Shown here piece by piece: positions 41,330-43,300 of a stretch of DNA of 43,300 bases. Each line of letters begins with the position of its first letter. Position 1 is the first letter of the stretch. Made by a program: the position numbers and the translations under genes. The notes below the pieces were generated by a model. The model saw nothing but the letters and a program-made list of their open reading frames with translations. It had not been told where the DNA came from and made no database searches. The DNA comes from Patescibacteria group bacterium (GTDB lineage Bacteria; Patescibacteriota; Minisyncoccia; Phycocordibacterales; Phycocordibacteraceae): NCBI GenBank assembly GCA_004296925.1, contig SCVI01000039.1, forward strand, positions 1 through 43,300, given 5' to 3'.

Positions 41330-41782
41330 TTAAAACGGAATATCGTCTGGGCTAATTTCTTCGCTAGGATACTCGATATCTGCTCCTTTGGCTACCCCAC
41401 CAGAATTTGGTGAAACAGGAGCTCCTTGACCGCGTACTTCGTCAGAAGAACCTCCGCCGGTCTTTGAACCAAACTGTACGCGATCAGCAACAATCTCGGT
41501 GCGATATTGTTTCGTGCCGTCCTTCTCCCACGAACGTGTTTGAAGACGTCCCTCAACAAGAACCTGCTGACCTTTCTTAAGGTATTGCGCACATGTTTCT
41601 GCTTGGCGACCAAACACAACAATGTTGTGGAATTCTGTTGCCTCTTTCTTCTCACCGTTTTGGTCTTTCCAAACACGATTCGTTGCAACTCCAAAAGAAG
41701 TAACACTTGCTCCTGAAGGAAGCGCTTTCAGTTCAGGGTCTCGTGTGAGATTACCTGCAACGAAAACTTTGTTTAAATACAT
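41330..41782 (-). CDS. ssb: single-stranded DNA-binding protein
   Basis: 150 residues. OB fold (LNKVFVAGNLTRDPELKALPSG, FGVATNRVWKDQNGEKKEATEFHNIVVFGRQAETCAQYLKKGQQVLVEGRLQTR), a short flexible linker and the canonical acidic tip DDIPF that recruits repair and replication partners. Located between rpsF and rpsR as in most bacteria. No Shine-Dalgarno site before the ATG. Confidence 0.97.
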   Translation of the reverse strand: MYLNKVFVAGNLTRDPELKALPSGASVTSFGVATNRVWKDQNGEKKEATEFHNIVVFGRQAETCAQYLKKGQQVLVEGRLQTRSWEKDGTKQYRTEIVADRVQFGSKTGGGSSDEVRGQGAPVSPNSGGVAKGADIEYPSEEISPDDIPF

Positions 41783-41800
41783 AGTTAAATGCTTGAAAAA

Positions 41801-42334
41801 TTACTCAGCAACCTTAGAGTCTTCAGTTTCAATGGTTTCAAGGGCTTCATCGAGAGCAACATCTGAAACCTCTCCTTCTCCGTCTGCTTCACGTTTTGGT
41901 TTATCAATAGAACCTGTTGGTCCAAGCGGAGTTTCAACAGCGCTCAAAGCTGAGGCAACTGCATCTTTATCAGTGATAACAATCAAAGAGCGTAATACTG
42001 AAGGATGTTCATCTAGCATTATTTTAAGCTTTGCAATTCCTTTACGTGGTGCCTCAAAAGCAACCCAACCAAAGTATGCTCGGTCAAAGTTCGTCAATTT
42101 TCCTGACACTCGTTTTGAGATAGAGTATGCAAGCTCAAGACTTGATGGAAATCTATCTCCAACAAATTCTCCGCCTTCTTTCTTAATAGCTTCCATTATT
42201 CCTGACACGGTACTTGTAACCTCCTCTTCTGAAAGAGTAGGGAGAAGATGGTAGCCAACTTCATATACGTTAGTTCTAACGTCGTTCACGTCGCTCTCCA
42301 TGCCGATTTCGAGTTCATTTACCTCTGTTTCCAT
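41801..42334 (-). CDS. rpsF: ribosomal protein bS6, extended form
   Basis: 177 residues. The S6 core (VYEVGYHLLPTLSEEEVTSTVSGIMEAIKKEGGEFVGDRFPSSLELAYSISK ... LDEHPSVLRSLIVI) is flanked by an acidic N-terminal extension of about 20 residues and an acidic C-terminal tail of about 45. First gene of the rpsF-ssb-rpsR unit. Upstream is AACCTCCTC, the reverse of a ribosome-binding site, and no GGAGG; TATGGT lies 14 bases before the ATG. Confidence 0.93.
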   Translation of the reverse strand: METEVNELEIGMESDVNDVRTNVYEVGYHLLPTLSEEEVTSTVSGIMEAIKKEGGEFVGDRFPSSLELAYSISKRVSGKLTNFDRAYFGWVAFEAPRKGIAKLKIMLDEHPSVLRSLIVITDKDAVASALSAVETPLGPTGSIDKPKREADGEGEVSDVALDEALETIETEDSKVAE

Positions 42335-42383
42335 TGTTTGAGGAGGTTACCATATCTGTTTTTAAGAAGCAATTGCTCGTCTT

Positions 42384-43193
42384 TCAGACATTTGATGGCG
42401 TAAAGACTCTGAGGGCATTTTGAAGCACTTTCTCTCTTGTTTCCTCAACATCAACTCCCTTAATACCCGCTATCGCTTCCACAACATATTTCACATAATG
42501 AGGCTCATTTCTACTCCCTCTAAAAGGTACCGGTGTTGCAAAAGGAGCGTCTGTCTCGGTAAGTAGCATAGAAAGAGGTGCAAATCGGACAACGTCATCA
42601 TAATCATGTGTAAACGTAAGCACTCCTGTAAACGACGTAGTGAAGCCGATTTCATAAAACCTCCGTGCTACTTCTACATTTCCTACAAAAAAATGCACGT
42701 TCCCTCGAAGCTTCTCCCCCACTTCCCGCACACGTGCTTCTAGTACGTTCAGAATGTCTTCATATGCATCAACAGTACCTTTTGTTGGTCTGCAGTGAAT
42801 CATGAGTGGTTTATTGTATGTAATGGCACACTCCATTTGTTTCTCAAACTCAGCCTGCTGTCGTTTTTTCTCAGTATCCAAGTCCCCTACTAATCGATAG
42901 TAGTCATACCCACATTCGCCTATACCAATAACTTTTGGGTTTACCAAAAGTTCCCGATACTCACTTTCCACAAACTGTTCTTTAGGTGCGTCCGTTGGAT
43001 GCAACCCTACAATCGAATAGAAATTATCTTTGCCTTCCCCAAAACGTACCGCTTCTTTAGAGGTCGCGAGATTTACTCCAACGGTTGCTGTTAAGACACC
43101 GTTCTCATACATGCGCATTAGTACGGCATCAATATCGCTTTCGTAATCTTTAAACGTTACGTGCGAATGAACATCAAAATACTTTGGAATCAT
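42384..43193 (-). CDS. tatD: TatD-family metal-dependent hydrolase
   Basis: 269 residues, TIM-barrel DNase. Metal ligands visible: DVHSHV (HxH), GIGECGYDY (Glu), MIHCRP (His), HFFVGN (His region) and TETDAPF (Asp). TatD enzymes are 3'-5' DNases used in repair. Its ATG overlaps the upstream stop as ATGA, and metG-tatD order is common in bacteria, so translation is coupled. Confidence 0.94.
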   Translation of the reverse strand: MIPKYFDVHSHVTFKDYESDIDAVLMRMYENGVLTATVGVNLATSKEAVRFGEGKDNFYSIVGLHPTDAPKEQFVESEYRELLVNPKVIGIGECGYDYYRLVGDLDTEKKRQQAEFEKQMECAITYNKPLMIHCRPTKGTVDAYEDILNVLEARVREVGEKLRGNVHFFVGNVEVARRFYEIGFTTSFTGVLTFTHDYDDVVRFAPLSMLLTETDAPFATPVPFRGSRNEPHYVKYVVEAIAGIKGVDVEETREKVLQNALRVFTPSNV

Positions 43194-43300
43194 ATGAGTC
43201 GCGGACTGCCTTCGCGAGACGCTTCGACAAGCCGAGGAAAGAGATTTTCTGGTTTTTTGTTTTCACGTACTGCCTTAAGAATATTTTCACTGGTCTCCGG
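43190..43300 (-). CDS. metG: probable methionyl-tRNA synthetase, C-terminal end (rest outside window)
   Basis: The frame is open to the window edge and ends at a TGA (43190-43192) sharing ATGA with the tatD start. The 36 visible residues include PETSENILKAVRENKKPENL followed by FPRL, which matches the C-terminal helix and LFPR motif of class I MetRS (family pattern P-x-TA-x-KI ... LFPRI). Too little is present for certainty, but the metG-tatD neighbourhood supports it. Confidence 0.65.
   Translation of the reverse strand, partial: PETSENILKAVRENKKPENLFPRLVEASREGSPRLI

Overview
The window looks like a piece of a Patescibacteria (Candidate Phyla Radiation) chromosome, probably from the Parcubacteria side. 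Evidence: very divergent, unlinked rRNA genes with an intron in the 23S; an rpsF-ssb-rpsR cluster with no bL9 gene after it; compact gene packing; and CPR-style proteins such as a short SpeA-like decarboxylase, a DHS-like protein, a RAYT transposase and a giant peptidoglycan-binding surface protein. Taxonomy is inferred from these traits, not from a search.

Layout. 1-7 kb: polyamine genes (agmatine deiminase end, deoxyhypusine-synthase-like protein, arginine decarboxylase-like protein) mixed with a Nudix gene, two unrecognised genes and an odd tRNA. 7.3-9.2 kb: 16S rRNA on the minus strand with its own promoter and leader. 9.3-20.4 kb: pyrH, secDF, folD (carrying an in-frame palindromic insert), a surface-sugar cluster (two epimerases, sugar-phosphate transferase, glycosyltransferase), a RodA/FtsW protein. 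20.4-24.7 kb: 23S and 5S rRNA on the minus strand, about 12 kb from the 16S, with a group I intron at the E. coli 2593 site. 24.9-30.2 kb: MscS-like membrane protein, winged-helix regulator, rplJL, TPR protein, RAYT with REP-like palindromes. 30.4-35.4 kb: 1160-residue surface protein with a repeat-built leader, then an HTH protein. 35.7-43.3 kb: ftsK-recA, an ECF sigma factor, efp, rpsF-ssb-rpsR and metG-tatD.

The strongest theme is translation. The 16S 3' tail reads TGGAACAATTCC where bacteria normally have TGGATCACCTCC, so the anti-Shine-Dalgarno core is gone. None of the starts I inspected has a GGAGG-type site. Instead, more than a dozen genes have a -10 box exactly 6 (occasionally 5, 7 or 8) bases before the start codon, which predicts leaderless mRNAs. 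EF-P has glutamine at the position normally holding the modified lysine or arginine, while a DHS-like enzyme with the catalytic lysine is encoded nearby, probably for polyamine synthesis.

A second theme is small palindromic elements. They sit inside folD, inside the 23S gene and its intron, downstream of efp and rplL, around and inside the RAYT gene, and as 79-base tandem units in the surface-protein leader. All calls were made by eye; folds, homologies and splice sites have not been computed.
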